Source: Thozetella sp. PMI_491 (Eukaryota; Ascomycota; Sordariomycetes; Chaetosphaeriales; Chaetosphaeriaceae). From it: 64,000 nt of DNA. The stretch is taken from assembly GCA_021432635.1 (NCBI GenBank), contig MU270028.1, forward strand, positions 792,420 to 856,419. Reading direction: 5' to 3'. Of the stretch, positions 1 to 12,700 are shown in pieces. Position numbers and translations under genes: made by a program. Position 1 is the first letter of the stretch; every line of letters begins with the position of its first letter. The notes under the pieces were generated by a model. That model made no database searches. It was given only the letters and a program-made list of their open reading frames with translations, and was not told where the DNA came from.

Positions 1-3000
1 GGTTGCTGCGCTCTTGTAGCGTCCCAAATCGACAAAGTTGTTCAGTGCTTTCTGGCACGCTGCTTTCGCGCTCGCACCACTACAATCTGGCATTTCCAGG
101 CAGTCCGTGGCGCCGCTTGGATTCCATGTTTGCGCCGAGATTAGAACGACCTGCGTCGTCAACGCGAGAGATAGAGCTCGCATGCTTGTGGTTGGGAAAA
201 TAGACTAGGAAAGTTGAAGGTGAGTAAGGTACGCTGTCTCGGCCTGGCAGAGATATTAGGAAGGAACAAAGCAAATATATCTGATGATATGCGCATTAAA
301 GGGGTCTGAAGATCTTGGGCTTATTCATTAGTATTCTGCCTTTGGTCTGGAATCTGACAAGACGCTAGGTGTGGCTGCGATGTGGTCATGCCGGGGCAAG
401 TACGAATGGGTTATTAGCGAGTTAAAAAAGAGATCCTGTATAGGATTGTGCTGACACGCTTGAACATGTAGTTGCCTGATTGGCTTCCAAAATAGAGGTT
501 GGTATCCATTGGGACTCATTTCTGATCTGTATAATAACGTTGTTGTTCCATGTAATTGACCCAGTTTAGCGAATACGATTGTTGTCTTCGCCATTTGGGG
601 AACATAAATGCCGTGAATTACCGAATCGGATTTTGGCTGGCCACTAGGCAAAGATGACGTGCCTAGCAAAAATTCTCTCGGTTACTTGCGCCCCGCCAGT
701 TAGCGAGTGGCTTAGTGTGGCGGATGTGTTGCAATTACTAAGGTGTCCTAAACCGGGCATATTTCTGCGAGTACGGAGGATTCAGCTGTATCACATGTTG
801 GACAATATAGATTGTGCCTTCTACGTTTTATCCATGGGGCGAAAGTTTCAAGGCTTGACGAGCGAAAGATGTGTAGAAGGCACAAGGTTCCAGCGTAGCA
901 TGTCGCCGCAGCTAAGGCTGTTGCAAGGGCAAGTCGGTCCGAAGGGAGCAACCCAGACGACACAGTCTTATTACCTAACTTGTTGCTATCAAAAAGAATT
1001 TCTAGCTTTAGCTCCAACTGTAATTTTTATCGCTTGATCGTCTACTCCTTGCCTGTCTTTGGCACAATCAAGGCTGTCACGCCTGCTGTCGGTGAAACCA
1101 CTGAAGTCGTTTTCAGTGTTGCTTGAGAGCCAATGCTCGAGATTTTTGTTGAAGGGTTTTTTGTCAAGAAGCTTTCTAGTGTTTTATTTCAGAATAGCGA
1201 GGCTGCGAATACTGTCAACGACAACATAGACAACGGCCAGTGAATAGTTGTTTATGACTTCAGCTGCAATGAGATGCCCGGTTTACGGAACAACTCGACG
1301 GTATCTCTAGGACCCTAATCAAGCTGCATAGTATTTCTATCATAAGGCGAATCACGGATCAGAGAGGACTAGTTAAAAGAATATACTGAGAAGGCCATTC
1401 TATTTATCAATGTGGCCCTCGACCATGTCAAATCGACCATTGTTTCGACATCCGCGGGGGTTTAAATATTGCAGTGAAGGAGCACAATCAAGCATGGAAC
1501 TTGTGCTGGCTCCCCATTCCGTAGAGTGGAAAGATTTGGGAGTGGAGGGACCGGGAGGGGTTAAATATTGCAGTGAAGGTAGGGAACTTGTGCGCTCCGC
1601 CTCCAATAGGGTAGGAAGATTTGGGAGGGGGTTAGAGGCGGGACTCACTCCTAGTTGGAAGGTCGACGCTATCGACGAGTCGCTTGCACGAGCCGAGGCA
1701 TTTAAATGGACTGTAGGTGAAGAGAAGACCAGCGACGCATGTAGCACTTTATAACCTCGTGGATTGGGTTTTATTATAAAAGCATGCTAATTTATCCTCC
1801 AACGGCCATGAGGCAGCCCCTACCAATTCAGGTTATTCAGCTCGCCGTGTGCTATTCTCTAGCTCACTACTGGCAGTATAGATGCCTGGGCTGCACCCGA
1901 ACCCGAGTGCGATAAGGACGACCGTCAGAATGTCAAAGAGGTGGTACATTCATGCCGTGAATAACAGCGGCGACAGGAGCGCTAAGCCAAGGATAATAAG
2001 TTGAGTAACTACGGATGACTATCTGGCAATATACTAAGGAGAGAGGCATCCCGGACGGCAACAGGATCATTAGATAGGATAGTCACCAATCGGACAGTTA
2101 GCAATAGTTCTCATAGCTTCTGTATACTTCCGCAAATGTAAGGTAAGCAACATCCCTTTCCTTGATTCAATTCTTGCGCCATTCTCTATCCTCACCAAAG
2201 AACTTCCAGGAGAGATCCGAGTGGACGATGGCTGTAGTCAAGATATAGGATTAAAGTCGTCGCGCCGGTTTGGGGCCATTGTATAATATTATTGCCATGC
2301 GAAAGTTCTCGCTATGTCAGATCGTGTGGCGTCCAGGGGGGACCGGCAGACGTCGTCAGCATCGGGTGTAACACACCAAGCCAGCGGTAGCGAACCAAGT
2401 GCTGTACAGTCCCGGCGTGTGGCGCATCGGACAGCGAATACAATCGCAGCATCACGCGCATTCCGGCTCGATATGGAATGTTACCTGGAGGCAAATTACG
2501 ATGCTCCGGGGCTGGACCTCCGCCGAATGTTCACAGCATAGTGCTTCCCAAAACCCCAAAACCGCTCCTCCTTGCATTAGTTCTCTCCATGGCGAGACGC
2601 TAGGATGTGGGCCGACGAACATTAGCGTTACTAGGTGGGGATATGGCTGCCGCCTTGGCTCTGGGTCGCCAAGTCAGCACCTATGCCCCCTACCGACCCT
2701 AGGTATTAGCGAGCTAAGTGGCGGATATCGGTTGCAGTAGGCGGAAGTTTAAAGGTGCCGAGGCGCTGAGTGGGTCAAAGAAAGAGAGAACCAAAGTTGC
2801 TTATGTGCACGTGGTGCCTAATTACATTTCTTTTTTGGCTCACTACTCGCGCCATTCGGGCGGGCAACGACAGACGTCTCGCACTACTTTAGGGGCACTA
2901 TCGTAGCTCTGACTGTCGCTTGGTTCTCGGAATCGTGAATGGTAGCCCACCGCCGTGGTCTTTGTTGGCAGGCCATGCCCCTCGTCCAGTCAGAACGGTG

Positions 3001-3972
3001 CTTTCGGGTTATGAGGCTAGATAGAGCTGTCGTCAGCTTGCTCCGACCTGGGGACGAAAGGAGACGGGACCGAAGGCAAGAGACAGAAGTAGCGAGTGGT
3101 CATGGATTTATGGACTACACAGCTTGACAGTCCACAGAAGAATGGCTGAAAGTGGGCTGTTTTGGATAGCGCTGACGATCGATCGCCGACACGAGTGTGC
3201 TACGCGACGAGCCGACACAGGCGGTGAATCCAAGACATGGACAGGTGGCGGGGCGACGGCCAATCGGTAATTCTGCAATGCCAAAGAGCGGCTCCAGGCA
3301 TATCATGCTCCCACGCGACTACAGGGGTCTGAAGCACGACCCAGACCGAAGATTTCATTCTGCAACGGATGGCGAAGTTGCTCACCTGCTCTCGCGAGCG
3401 CCCCGACGGTACGGATATGGCGAATATGCGAAAACCGAGCAGTGCATTAGCGCTTATGCCCAATGTCTGCCAGTGTCGATGCAGGGCTGAACTAACCCCG
3501 GGGTTGGGTTCCTCGCTTGGGGTATATGCACGTATCGTAAAGAGTGGGTCTGTGCTTGTTCAATCACTCCGCGCCGCCCAAGGCTGGCGCCACTGGTCCA
3601 CGACTTGGTCGCATGGGTGCTTCCCCGTTCGGTGGGACGCCGAAGCGTTGGGTGGAATACCGAGTGGCTCGTATTCTTACTGGCGCGTCGGATGTCTCCC
3701 TCTCTCACGACCACCGGGGAAATTATATATGGAACGGTTGTATGCTAGTCTTGGCTGGCTTGGGGCGGCGAATCAGAGTACACTATCTTGCGGGGTTGCT
3801 TCCTTTGTTACCTTGGCTCCTGTAGCCACAGAGGGGGGAGGTAACACGCCAGGGGTGTTTAAAAGACGCATGTTCTGCCCGTTCAGACACGAGCCCGATC
3901 GAGCATGTGACGCCTGCACGACCGACTGATCCCCTCCTTGCGAAGCAAACCCCCCTCACGGGCTTCACCACG
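1..3972. other. Gene-free left flank
   Basis: No coding region could be supported in this stretch. The open frames are short, mostly lack an ATG start, overlap on both strands and match no family I recognise. The only structure noted is a degenerate two-unit tandem repeat near 1460-1640, listed separately. The stretch ends at the ATG of the cytochrome P450. Confidence 0.6.
1460..1640. repeat. Degenerate two-copy tandem repeat
   Basis: Two units about 99 bp apart both begin with TTAAATATTGCAGTGAAGG (near 1461 and 1561). Both then carry GGAACTTGTGC and, further on, GAAGATTTGGGAG or a one-base variant. Unit two lacks roughly 11 bases present in unit one. It looks like an old local duplication or minisatellite remnant; no function is implied. 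Confidence 0.6.
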
Positions 3973-6013
3973 ATGGACTTCAATCTGCTGCTCGACTCGC
4001 CCTGGGCGATGGCTATAGCCTCCGGCCTTCTGTTAGGCGTCGTCTCGCACCATGCCATTCGGCCCTACGAGATCGACAATCAAGCAATCCGGCTCGTGCA
4101 GATGACGCTTGCGGCCCTGGCAGGCCTGGCCGCGACCTTTGTTCTGACCGGCACTCCCGTTCATACTGCCATTCTCCGAACCCTAGTCCTGGGGTGGTCG
4201 TTCGTCTTCGGCATGTTCGGCAGCGTTGCCGTCTACCGCGCTTTCTTCCACCGGCTCCGCAGTTTCCCGGGCCCCTTCTTCGCCAAGCTCTCCAAATTCT
4301 ATCTAGTCAGGTTAGTCGCGCGGTCACATCATCGCATGCACCTCGAAAACGAAAAGTTGCACGCCCAGTACGGCGACTTCGTTCGTGTCGGTAAGTCTCA
4401 TGATGCCGTCCGCAGCTGTTTCCCCGCGGACAAAGAATTAACCGACCACCCCCCGCTCCCTAGGCCCGAGAGAAGTGTCCATCAACCGCCCATCCGCGAT
4501 CGCAGCCATCTATGGGCCAACCAAATCCCTCAACAAAGGCAGGTGGTATGCCAACAACAACGAGGATTCGAACTTCGTCCACCTGCTCAACACTCGCGAC
4601 ATGGACATGCACAAGCGGCGCAAGAGGGCTTGGGAGAGAGGACTTGGATTCCGGGGTAAGCGTTCAATAAGAGAGTGATATGCGCCATCGTATTCTCTGT
4701 GCTGATGTCGGCGTTAGCCCTTGCCACGTATGAACCGCGGGTGCGATCCAAAGTGGATTTGCTTATCTCGCGACTCGGCACCGGGAAGCCCATTGACGTG
4801 AGCGAGTATGCCCTCTACTTCGGATTTGATGTGATGGGAGAGGTTGGTAAGTGAGGTGCGGTCCAACGGTGCCCGATACCGCGCTGACGCTTCCCCAGGC
4901 TTCTCCAAGGACTTCAACATGCTCGAGAAGTGCGAATCACACCCCGCCATCACGCAGCTTCACGCTCTGATGGACTTTTTGGGCTTATTGGGGCATGTCC
5001 CGTGGTTGATGGCCCTAGCCCGTCAAATAAGGGGCGAGAAGAGCGGCCCCATTCGTTTCATCGAATGGTGCAATCACGAAATTCGGAGGAAACAAAGGGT
5101 AAGGGTGTTGTACCAGAATCCCGCCTCCTCCACCACGCGTATGCGCCTCTTCTCTAACCATGAGATTGACTTGATTTAGGAACATGAGGATGAGAAGGCA
5201 TCTTCCGAGAGCGCGCATCAGCCCCATGATGTCGCTACCTGGCTCATTAAGGCTAAGGAGGAGGAGGATCGGTCCGCGCCACCAACGCAGAAGGCGTTGG
5301 AGGAGGACAGCCGTCTTCTTATCATCGCGGGAAGGTAAGACATGATTTTCTCGTTTGCATGGACTTGGCTCACCGCTCAACAGTGATACAACAAGTATTG
5401 TGCTTGGCAATGCGTAAGCTTTCCCTGCCCCATTCTTGCCACGACCCAATCTGACGGGAGTAGTCTATATTATTTTACGAAATATCCGGGGGCATACCGC
5501 CAGCTCCAGCAGGCCTTGGACACCCAGTTTCCCGGCGGGGAGGAAGAGTGGTCGCCCGACCGCCTCAAGATCCCGTACCTAGACTGGGTCATTTACGAGA
5601 CTCTACGCCTAAAACCGCCAGTGCCTGGAGGGGTGCAGCGAGTGACACCCCCCGAAGGCCTGCAGATTGACGAGGTATTCATCCCAGGCGACGTCACGGT
5701 TTACGTCCCGACCTACGCTGTCCAGAGGGACGAGCGGTTTTGGAAGGATGGCGCGGAGTTCGTCCCAGAGAGGTGGGATGATCTTTCCACGGAGAAAGCA
5801 CCCTTCATCGCCTTCACACGGGGTGACTTCAGCTGCCCTGGGCGAAATCTCGCCATGATGGAGCTCCGAATGGTGATTAGTCGCATTGCTATGCGCTACA
5901 ACATTGCGTTCGCGCCTGGAGAGGATGGAGTCAAATTTGACGAGGAGATCAAGGATACTTTTACTTTTACGATGCTCCCTCTCCACCTTGTTTTCACTCC
6001 TCGAAACGCGTAG
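3973..6013 (+). CDS. Cytochrome P450 monooxygenase, membrane anchored
   Basis: Seven exons: 3973-4390, 4464-4655, 4718-4846, 4899-5098, 5180-5334, 5384-5413, 5464-6013. Together they give 557 residues in one frame with GT-AG introns. The N-terminus has up to three hydrophobic segments and then a proline-rich hinge (FPGPFFAKLSKFY). The I-helix AGSDTTS spans the exon 5/6 junction. ETLR is the ExxR motif and PERW is present. The haem loop is FTRGDFSCPG, with the ligand Cys but Phe at the position usually held by Arg. The layout resembles fungal P450s of the tryprostatin B 6-hydroxylase type, ER-bound and often in secondary metabolism, but the substrate cannot be inferred. The in-frame extension to 3907 begins with GTG, so the ATG at 3973 is preferred. 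No other biosynthetic gene adjoins it; the next gene is convergent. Confidence 0.9.
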
Positions 6014-6732
6014 GCCGGAGGCTATTTTTTTCTGTCTACCTCCGTCTTTTTTGGGTTAACGCATCATGTCGTCGGAGGGGTTGATCGCGGTTCCGGCTAC
6101 CTGACATAGAACAGGGTTAGCATGGGATAAGGAGATATTACGCTATACAGCAAGGACATGACTAGATGATTCCAAATATTACCAACAAGACCCAACTGGA
6201 ACGTGAACGAGAAACTGGGCTCGCCCTTGCTGTTTGGCCAGATCGGCGTTAGCGTGCCGGGGAACGGTTGTTGGCTGCCGTGTGTGGTCGGGCGAGGGCA
6301 TGCGTGGGATACGCGGAGAAAACGCCCGATTTGGATATGTATCTCTGCTAGTTAGAACTGTTTCCGCAGCAAAGAAATGGCGGGGCAACCCCACTCGATA
6401 CCTCGGGTGGTGCAAAGTAGGTGCTGACATGCGTGGCGCCCCAATACCGTTACGAACCCATCGAATCGCAAGCGGCTAGCTCCTTACGAGCCGGATTCCA
6501 TATAGTGCTGACTGATGGTTATCCTGTCCTGAGACGAAATCTGCCTGAGCGTGTACGGAGAGCGGCCTGGCCAGACGGCTCAAAATTGTTCAGATTTCTC
6601 ACGCGGTATATATGGTGCACGCATGTGTAGTTACTTGGAATTGACACTAGGAGACTAGAGATAGGGCAGAGACAAGCACCTAAAGTGCCTCTAACTTAAG
6701 ACCTTGCTAAGGTAGCTATATATTCTAACAAC
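6014..6732. other. Intergenic region between convergent genes
   Basis: About 0.7 kb separates the stop codon of the P450 from the stop codon of the giant chitinase-protease gene. Only 3'-UTR sequence is expected here, and no coding frame or repeat is supported. Confidence 0.6.
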
Positions 6733-9700
6733 TTAACTGCACTCGCCGTCAAGGGCACAGTAGCTCCAATAATTGCAGTACCCAAATGTCGGGCAATTGG
6801 TACAGCCGTTGTCAAACGTAGACTCGTACATCGAGCACCTATAGTTCCCGCAGTCTTCAGTGGTATGCCAAACGTTTGTCCTGGGAATCTCCGCCTCCCA
6901 ACCGTCAGCAGCTTTGTACACGATCTTACCCCCGTTGTTGGTGATCTTCACGCTCGCCCCAGGGCCCAATGCGCCCCTTCCATTATCCTTGCCACAGTCA
7001 ATATCGTACTCGGTGCTGCTAGAGGCAAACCAAATAGTCTGGCCTCCATAGCACACCTCAATACCATTTTGGAAGATTTGGACATTGATGAGATCGCCCA
7101 TGCTAGGATCGTTGTTCATCATCGTGCGTGCCACGATGCAGTGCGGCCTCGGTGTCGTGGATGGTTTCGGGGGTGCCTGCGTTGCAGTATAGAAGTCACC
7201 AGCGCAGTCGGTCTTGCCGCCTCCAACCGACGAGGTCTCGCAGGCGATCACGGCGCCATCGCCGTTGGTATAGGTATACGGCCACGGGTCGGGGAACGAG
7301 GTGTAACCACACACATTCGACTTGGTGGTTAGCGTAGGCAAGGTGTGCGGGTAGCCTTCGCAGTTACAATAGGCCTTGTTTTCCTGCGGCTGAGCTCCAA
7401 ATCGGCAAATAGGGGGCAGAGATGTGTAGGCACACGGTGCCGTCGTTGATGGGAGAAAAGGCAGAGTAGAAGCGTAACCGGTGCCGCAGTCGCAGTACGT
7501 ATAGAGCGTCGTTCCAGCTGTGGTGGTGGCAGGCGCGCACAGATCGCTAGGATTGGAAGTAACCGTCGGGGCGAAAAAGTCGCCAGGCGTACCGGTCGGG
7601 TTCGCATTGCAGTAAGCGCCGGTGCAGAGGTGGCCGCAGCCAGCAGTGCAGGTCGGGCCCGGGGGTCCCTGCGTGAATGTAACAGGCGGCCCATGGGCCT
7701 CGCCACCGGCACCACCCCCGCCCCCACTGCTTCCTCCTCCGTTGGGGTCTGTGGGGCAGCTGTTGTCGTCCTGCCTGATGAAGAGACCTAGGAGTCTCCG
7801 GAAAAGGCCTCGCTTCTGGACGGTGCACACATTGAGATGGTTCTGGCCGTTCCAAACCACGTTCACTGAGACACCACCCGGGTCTGGGCTTACGTGAATT
7901 GGTCGGGAGAGCTGAATAATCTTGGCCTTGACTTCGGCTGGTGTTTTGACATTCATGACTGTTTCGGCTCTGAGTGCGGCGACGAGTCCGGCAACCATTG
8001 GAGCGGCTGATCGGGGTTGTTTGGTCAGCTTGGAATTGCTCTATACGACCGATTGCGTGAGAAAGGCTGAGGATGAATACGTACCATAAGATGTTCCCGA
8101 AGCGCCTAGTGGATCTACGTCGAACAGCCACCCGGAGGGATAGTTCAAGGTCTCTCCAGGGGCATACAGGGCCACCGAAGGGTCATTTTGACTAAATGAT
8201 GACATCTTGCCCAATACGCCCGAGGCGCCGACCAGGATCATGTTCGGCATCACATTTGGACGAGAAAGCAGCTGCGGCATCGTCCAGACAGTACCTTGAG
8301 GGCGTGGTGTGCCGTCCGCGCCGTATACCACTTGAGCTCCCGTGTTACCTGCCGCTGCCACGAAGACAGTTCCGAGCGTTGCCTCCATACGCGACATAAT
8401 CTTTGCTACATGTCCGTTAGCCTTGACTGCGAGCCATGGGTGTCGACTATAAAGCGGGTTCCTTACCCATAGTAGCCCACACTTCGCGCTTGGCGATCAC
8501 CGAATCAAAGCCCCAAGATAAGTTGACGACGGTAGTATCTTTGGCGGCGCCAGAAGATTGTATATGATTGGCAACGTTGATGAGCGCCTCGAGGTGCCTT
8601 TCCATTGGCCATACTTCGTTGTCGGAAGGCGGGTGCTGCACGTGGACGAGCGTTGCTTTCCGAGCAACGCCCATGTTTTTCCCGCCCGCCATTGCTGCCA
8701 CTATTGTCCCGTGCTCATCTACAGGGTATACGGGAGCACCGTACGACTTCATCGGTATATCCTCTACGAACGTGCTGAATTCCTATATTATCTACCATTA
8801 GCACAGTCACAGGAAGATCACAGGTGAGTCACTACTTACGGGAAGATTATAGAAGCCCTCATCGACAATGTAAATAGTCTGGCCCTGCCCTAGGGTATCA
8901 TCAAAGTAAGCGGTCCACTGGTTGTTTTGGGGGTTGTGCACTCCGTCTGGAGCTGAGAAGTCCTCTCCCGGAGGAACAGACAACTGCGAGAGATGCCACT
9001 GATCAGTCGTAATAAAGGTCGGCGTCCGCTTGTCAAGTTTCGACGATGCTCGCTCCTCAAGGTTCGGCGGCGTACTGACGGAGGCGTTTGCGATGTGCAT
9101 AGTGCTGCGCGAGAATCCTTCCCATGGTGCAGCTTTCCACGTTTTTCGATATGAAATGTCTTCCTGGAAATAGTACGCGGAAGAAATGTACTAGCAGCGG
9201 AAAGTAGTAAAGTCAGTCTTCGCCTGTATCCGCTGGCCGTGTGAACGAAAGTTCACTTACCTGTGTCTGTTGGTTGAGGTAGTCCTTGGCGTTCGGGCCC
9301 ATATTGTAAACGTAGAAATACGCGGTGAATCCGATGATCTCGGACCTGATTTCTTCATATGAGTACCGAGTGCGGTCCCAATCGGGATGCACAGATTGCA
9401 GGTATGCTGCGCGCTGATCGAGCAAAGCTCGAACCGGTGTGACGCCGTTCAATACGAATCCACCTTTCAGCAAGACAATGCCATCCGGTCCATCCTGACA
9501 TTCTTCCCATGGCGAAGGCGGGTCTGCTCTCTCGCTTAGGGGACCATTTGTCGGCGTACACCCATTCTCGATGGTAGTCGTGGTCGCGACATCTTTGAGA
9601 TCACAACCGGTGACGGTTGCACAGGTCGACTTGACCTCAGTCGCAGTTGTTACGGTAACCTGATTAGTCACAGTGGTTCCGAATGAGCTCACGGTGATGC

Positions 9701-12700
9701 AGAGCTCGGCCTCAGCTGGCTCACAGTCCTCGGGCTTGTCATCGTAGGTCGGCTTGCCTTTAGGGTCGACGCTGCAGGGTCAAATGTTAGCCATCATTCA
9801 TCGGCCATTATCATGTATGGCAGTGAGAAATATAGACTTACGTGATCTTAGGCCAAGGAGGCAGTGTACCTCTGATAGTGACACCGGGCGGTAGCTTGAT
9901 CTTATCGAGCGGCGGCGGTCCAGGGCCCCAGACGCCAGTGGGCAAGAACCACTGCCAGCCGCCGATCTCAATACCTTCCCAATTGACACAAATCTAGTAT
10001 CTTCGCGTTAGGAACCATTAAATATCCATTCAATTCGATGAGGGGTCGCTTACGAAAAAGAACCATAGCGTGCAAGGAGTCTTGTATAGTGGTCCGATGT
10101 CGTCGGGATCTTCACCCTCGCCAGTTATTGTTTCGGGCACTGGCGTGACGGTCCAGCTTGGCGGCCAAATCACCGCTGCGACCGTGGTAGACGAAGTTGT
10201 GGAAGACGGTACCTCGACGTCCGTTCCCCATTCTTCTGGGAAGCTCGAAGGCCACTCATCGCCGGTGACCCAGGGGAGAGGGGAGCCAGTCACCACCACT
10301 GGTGTAGACACTGGCGACGAAGTCGTCTGCCATGGGCCGGGTATAGAGGTCGACCAGCTTGCTGGAACTCCGTTTGTCATAGCGGGCCAGGGCGGAAGTG
10401 TGAGCGTACGGGTTTGGGTCAGGCCGCTGGGCCCGGTGATGGTTGTGACGATTGGGGGCAGGTCGATGCTGCCTGTTGGAATGAACTGACCAGCTGTCAA
10501 GCCCTGTGTTACGTTTACGTTGTAGAAAGGCATCGCGTCCGTGGTGTAGGGTGGTACATTGATCACGATAGTGCTTGTAAGGCCGGGGGCGAACTCCAAA
10601 GAGGTGGTGTAAGGAGGGAACGAAATTGTAGTGGCAGAGGCCAGAGAGCTTGGTGGCAGTACGAGGATACACGGCCCCGTGCACTCGGCAGGCGTTCCGC
10701 CGTAGATCTCGGTGGCGACGTAAACCACCTCGTATCTGTAAAAGTGCATTAGTATCGTGGTTTGGAACGGAAGGGATGGTTTAAGCCCGCTTACGGTGTG
10801 TCGTCTGTGTATCTCTGGAGGTCGAGAGCCCAGTCAATAGTACCGGCAAAGTTATACCCCTTCCATGATGCCCTGCGTCTGTTCTTGGTTGTGTCCGTCA
10901 TATATGCTACCCATTCGGTCTCGTCGTATACGAGAATATCGGAGTCAGATCCTGCGTCGTAGTACGAGTGGATGGATACATCGGCATCCTGGATAATCTG
11001 GATGATCTCTGCGTTAGAGATATAACCCGCAGTATCGGTACATTTGCCCTTGGCAGCGTTAGAGTTGAGTCTATCGCCGGTGAAGGTGCAGTCAGGACCC
11101 TCGCAGCCCGCAGCAGCCATCTTGAAGCTACGGCCATAGCTTGATTCACCGACGAAAATGAGGTTAGTGTTGACGCCAGCTTTGGTTACTATAGGCAGAG
11201 AACGCAAGTTAGAGATCAACTTCGGGAATAGATATAGAAGGCCTACTGCGCAGAGCAGTATAACTTACTCATAGAGAGGGCGGTCTTGGTCTCCGTTATG
11301 TTGACTATTTGGTGATACCAAGGTTAGCCCGAAAAATCCAAGAAAATGTCGGAGACACGTTAATGCGGAGTTCTCACCATGGCTTCGAAGGCAGTTGCCC
11401 GCTGGGCAACCTTCGATAGAGTACTGGTTGCCGGCATCCCACTGGCCTGGTTTGGTCAAAGTAAGCAGGTATACTTTCGCTGCAAGAGCCGGGTGGGCGT
11501 TGGTTACATACCGTGAAGGTCGTAGGTCATGAAAACAATATAGTCCAGAGTAAGGGCCATCTTGTCGATCGGGAACGCCTTCAAATACCAAAAGCTGGCA
11601 GGGGCCGCGATGGACATGGATTTACCTGCGGGGAGCACGCCTCGCAGGGTAGTCAAAAATTTGATATAGTTGACACCGTCATCAGGCTGGCCAGGGGGCG
11701 TCCCGGGAATATCTGTAGCGCCAGGATACTCCCAATCGAAATCAGCTCCATCAATCCCCTCCTTAGACAGGAACTTGGCCACGTTGGCTGCAAAGGTGGC
11801 GCGGTTCGCCGGGCTCATGGCCTCTCGAAGAATGTCGTAGGTCGCCTCGTCGGTAGAATACCCCCAGCCACCAAATGAAACGATGCGCTTCACGTTTAGC
11901 TTCTTAAAATCGGCCCACTGATTGAAAGGATCATTGATCTGGACAGTCCAGTCAGCCGTATTGACCGCCGCAAAAGCCCAGTGGACATGTGTATAAGCGT
12001 CGCCACCGCCGCTAGATCCCGCCTTTGTTGTCGATGCAGCCGACATCCAAAGGCACGGGCGGTTGAAATTCCACGTCTCATAGTAGCCAACCCGCTGGTA
12101 GGACGCCGGTGCCGTACCGGTGTTCACGATATCGGTACCACAGCTGGAAACGCATCCGTTTGTCAGGGCAGAAGTGCCTGGATTCCCCTCGGGGCCCGCT
12201 GCCTCATTGCAGAAGTCGCCACTAATACCACAGTTGCCCCATACATTGCAGCAGGCGTTGAGTGGGCACGGGTTCAAGTTGATAAGATCATCGTTCGACT
12301 CCACGTACGTGCTATCGGAGCCGACCACGGTAGGTCCACAGACGGCGTCCTTGTTGGGGTACGGCATGGGACGTCTATTTTTGTTTAGTCATGGTTCAAA
12401 AATGACGGAGTATGACCTGTCTGATAGTCAAAAGTAGGGAGAACTCACTTGCCCTCGGACAAACAGATGTTGGTGTCGACCAGGAGCTTGTCGCATCCAT
12501 ACCAAGCAAAAGTCTTCCCCTTATTGAAGTCGTCGATGTCCTGCACTTTGAGCCCGCGCTGGCCTGCAATTGAACCACACGTATCGCCTTCAACAATGTG
12601 ATACGTGAAGCATATGCCGTCAGCCCCTACTTTAGGGATGAGGTCGTCCATACCGCCATCAGAACAGCAGACATACTGGTCTGGCATCAAAGAAGAGCTG

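Noticed and set aside
6733-9800. Protease as a separate gene from the chitinase
   Set aside because: No signal peptide or convincing ATG starts a stand-alone protease. The Thr-rich SSFGTTVTNQ region belongs to the chitinase C-terminus and reads straight into the protease exons through in-frame splices.
10070-10489. 139-codon plus-strand frame
   Set aside because: It is antisense to exon 6 of the giant chitinase-protease gene, whose frame is supported by splice joins and conserved Pro-rich motifs.
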